A stretch of 12,508 bases of DNA from Candidatus Hydrothermarchaeota archaeon. GTDB taxonomy: Archaea; Hydrothermarchaeota; Hydrothermarchaeia; Hydrothermarchaeales; BMS3B. Made by a program: the position numbers and the translations under genes. The DNA lies in NCBI GenBank assembly GCA_015521945.1, contig WANG01000119.1, positions 1-12,508 on the forward strand, in the 5' to 3' direction. Positions 11,973 through 12,508 of the stretch are shown piece by piece (positions within the stretch are counted from its first letter, which is position 1; each line of letters opens with the position of its first letter). Under the pieces are notes generated by a model. That model was not told the DNA's origin. It did no database searches and was given only the letters and a program-made list of their open reading frames with translations.

Positions 11973-12300
11973 TCACCTCGGGTGGCTGTAGTAGGACATG
12001 AGGATGCAGACGAGGGTGCAGGCGAAGAGGTTCGCCTGCTTCATGGCAGAGAGCAGACTGAATAGCTTTCAGCCGCTTATGTGTGTGAGAATCAGCCGGC
12101 GATGATATTCAGGTAAGCCAGTATATGGCGTAGAAGCTGCTGAATGCTTTCCTGTAAGCATGCGGGCTGATATAACAAAAATCCACAGCAGTTTGAAAGG
12201 CTCTATGACATGGAAGTAAAGGAAGATGTAAAAAATAGCAGAAATGGTGAAAGATTTTGTGCTTGGAAGAATCGGCGGAGAAACTACATCCTCCAGAACC
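11973..12300 (-). pseudogene. Possible degraded membrane-protein gene
   Basis: On the minus strand, 11973-12068 encodes KLFSLLSAMKQANLF followed by ACTLVCILMSYYSHPR and a stop, in codons typical of this genome (CTC, GTC, AGG, TAC). It begins at ATG 12044 or is the tail of something longer. A single in-frame TGA (12069-12071) separates it from a frame open up to 12374. Hydrophobic stretches scattered over three frames upstream (FYIFLYFHVIEPFKLLWIF, SFYAIYWLT, LRHILAYLNIIAG) look like a frameshifted membrane protein. AT-rich antisense DNA can also give such strings by chance, and I cannot name a family. Confidence 0.3.
12018..12039. repeat. Perfect 9 bp hairpin with GAGG loop
   Basis: GCAGGCGAA (12018-12026) and TTCGCCTGC (12031-12039) are exact reverse complements around a four-base loop GAGG. 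It lies between the divergently oriented genes at 11906 and 12441, inside the GC-rich stretch of the spacer. No T-run follows, so it does not look like a classic terminator. It could be an RNA structure or a protein-binding palindrome. Confidence 0.55.
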
Positions 12301-12401
12301 TCTGACTGAACTTCCCGTATTTGGCGTCTCCTGTGGGTCCGCTGTGATAAGGGGTGGCATGCATGAGGTGGCACCAGGCGGCTCAGCCCGAGCTGCGGGT
12401 G

Positions 12402-12417
12402 ACCAAAAGGCTTAACC
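12402..12417 (+). promoter_or_regulatory. BRE/TATA promoter for the gene at 12441
   Basis: ACCAAAAGGCTTAACC shares its first 14 bases with the rpl44e promoter at 832-845. The TATA part lies about 28 bp before the ATG at 12441, and there is no ribosome-binding site in between, so leaderless expression is likely. Confidence 0.65.
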
Positions 12418-12440
12418 TCTGCACTGGCGTACTCCGGGAT

Positions 12441-12508
12441 ATGGGCAGGAAGTGGATGCAGCTTCCCAGGGGGGTGCTGGTCGGTGAGGGCGTGCTTGAG
12501 GAGCTACC
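12441..12508 (+). CDS. egsA: Probable sn-glycerol-1-phosphate dehydrogenase, N-terminus (runs off window)
   Basis: Only 22 codons are present: MGRKWMQLPRGVLVGEGVLEEL. The MQLPR-x-V-x-VG-x-GV pattern is what I recognise from archaeal glycerol-1-phosphate dehydrogenases, which reduce dihydroxyacetone phosphate to make the glycerol backbone of archaeal lipids. The catalytic and metal-binding regions lie outside the window, so the call rests on this N-terminal match alone. Other iron-dependent alcohol dehydrogenase-like families can share a similar start. ATG at 12441 with an upstream promoter at leaderless distance. Confidence 0.7.
   Translation, partial: MGRKWMQLPRGVLVGEGVLEEL

Larger units (their letters stand above)
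11907..12440. other. Long intergenic spacer with low-GC core
   Basis: About 530 bp without a convincing gene. It holds, in order: the regulator's promoter (11928-11943), a possible 6 bp inverted repeat GAGGTG/CACCTC (11954-11959 and 11974-11979), a GC-rich short coding-like stretch on the minus strand (11973-12068) containing a 9 bp hairpin, an AT-richer core (about 12060-12300) with stops in all frames, and the promoter of the gene at 12441. No tRNA, CRISPR or recognisable insertion sequence was found in it. Confidence 0.6.

Noticed and set aside
12069..12071. In-frame TGA as a possible selenocysteine codon
   Set aside because: No flanking Sec-protein motif is visible, the upstream frame has atypical codons, and the nearby hairpin is not an archaeal SECIS element by eye; decay or chance is simpler.
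12100..12150. Possible C/D-box small RNA (CGATGATA ... CTGA)
   Set aside because: The C box deviates from RTGATGA and no internal D'/C' pair at proper spacing is present.
12109..12360. HAYRKAF string on the minus strand, reminiscent of the HxxR box of tyrosine recombinases
   Set aside because: No other recombinase box (Arg I, LGH, catalytic Tyr) is in any nearby frame, and stops follow at once.
1..12508. CRISPR array, insertion sequence ends, or phage genes
   Set aside because: No regularly spaced repeats, terminal inverted repeats with a transposase, or phage structural motifs were seen.

Overview
The window is archaeal. It carries ribosomal proteins L44e and S27e, aIF2-alpha, Nop10, the ribosome-recycling ATPase ABCE1/Rli1 and the start of what looks like sn-glycerol-1-phosphate dehydrogenase, the enzyme that sets archaeal lipid stereochemistry. 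Promoters are BRE/TATA-like (for example CCAAAAGGCTTAA), and several genes look leaderless. The sequence is GC-rich, arginine is mostly AGG, and GTG/TTG starts are common. The gene order and the heme-c-type (DUF3365-like) sensor kinase suggest a euryarchaeon, perhaps a Methanosarcinales or Archaeoglobi relative; that placement is inference.

Layout from left to right: (1) the 3' end of an unidentified + strand gene overlaps, tail to tail, a minus-strand endonuclease III (nth). (2) A compact + strand information-processing operon follows at 894-3099: rpl44e, rps27e, aIF2-alpha, nop10 and a PAC2-family protein, with abutting or overlapping ends. (3) A minus-strand pair, DUF116 then a TatD-like metal hydrolase, joins by an ATGA overlap at 3964-4644. 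(4) Divergent from it is a five-gene + strand operon at 4756-8576: a seven-repeat LVIVD lipoprotein, a membrane histidine kinase with an extracytoplasmic CXXCH heme-c motif, a receiver-winged-helix response regulator, a CXXC thioredoxin-fold protein and TatA. (5) fdhD lies on the minus strand convergent with tatA, and the two overlap by 123 bp. (6) ABCE1 diverges from fdhD across a 61 bp spacer. (7) A minus-strand signal-peptide/transmembrane/winged-helix regulator overlaps the ABCE1 end by 10 bp. (8) A spacer of about 530 bp (11907-12440) has lower GC in its middle, a 9 bp hairpin and what may be the debris of a membrane-protein gene. (9) The window ends inside the probable egsA gene.

The most interesting unit is region 4. 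Its gene content reads as an envelope redox-sensing circuit: an extracellular propeller lipoprotein, a periplasm-facing heme kinase, a complete archaeal phosphorelay ending in a DNA-binding protein, a thiol-redox protein and a Tat translocase subunit. It sits next to FdhD, the sulfurtransferase that activates Mo/W formate dehydrogenases, a class whose exported members use Tat. The link between these functions is a hypothesis from gene order.
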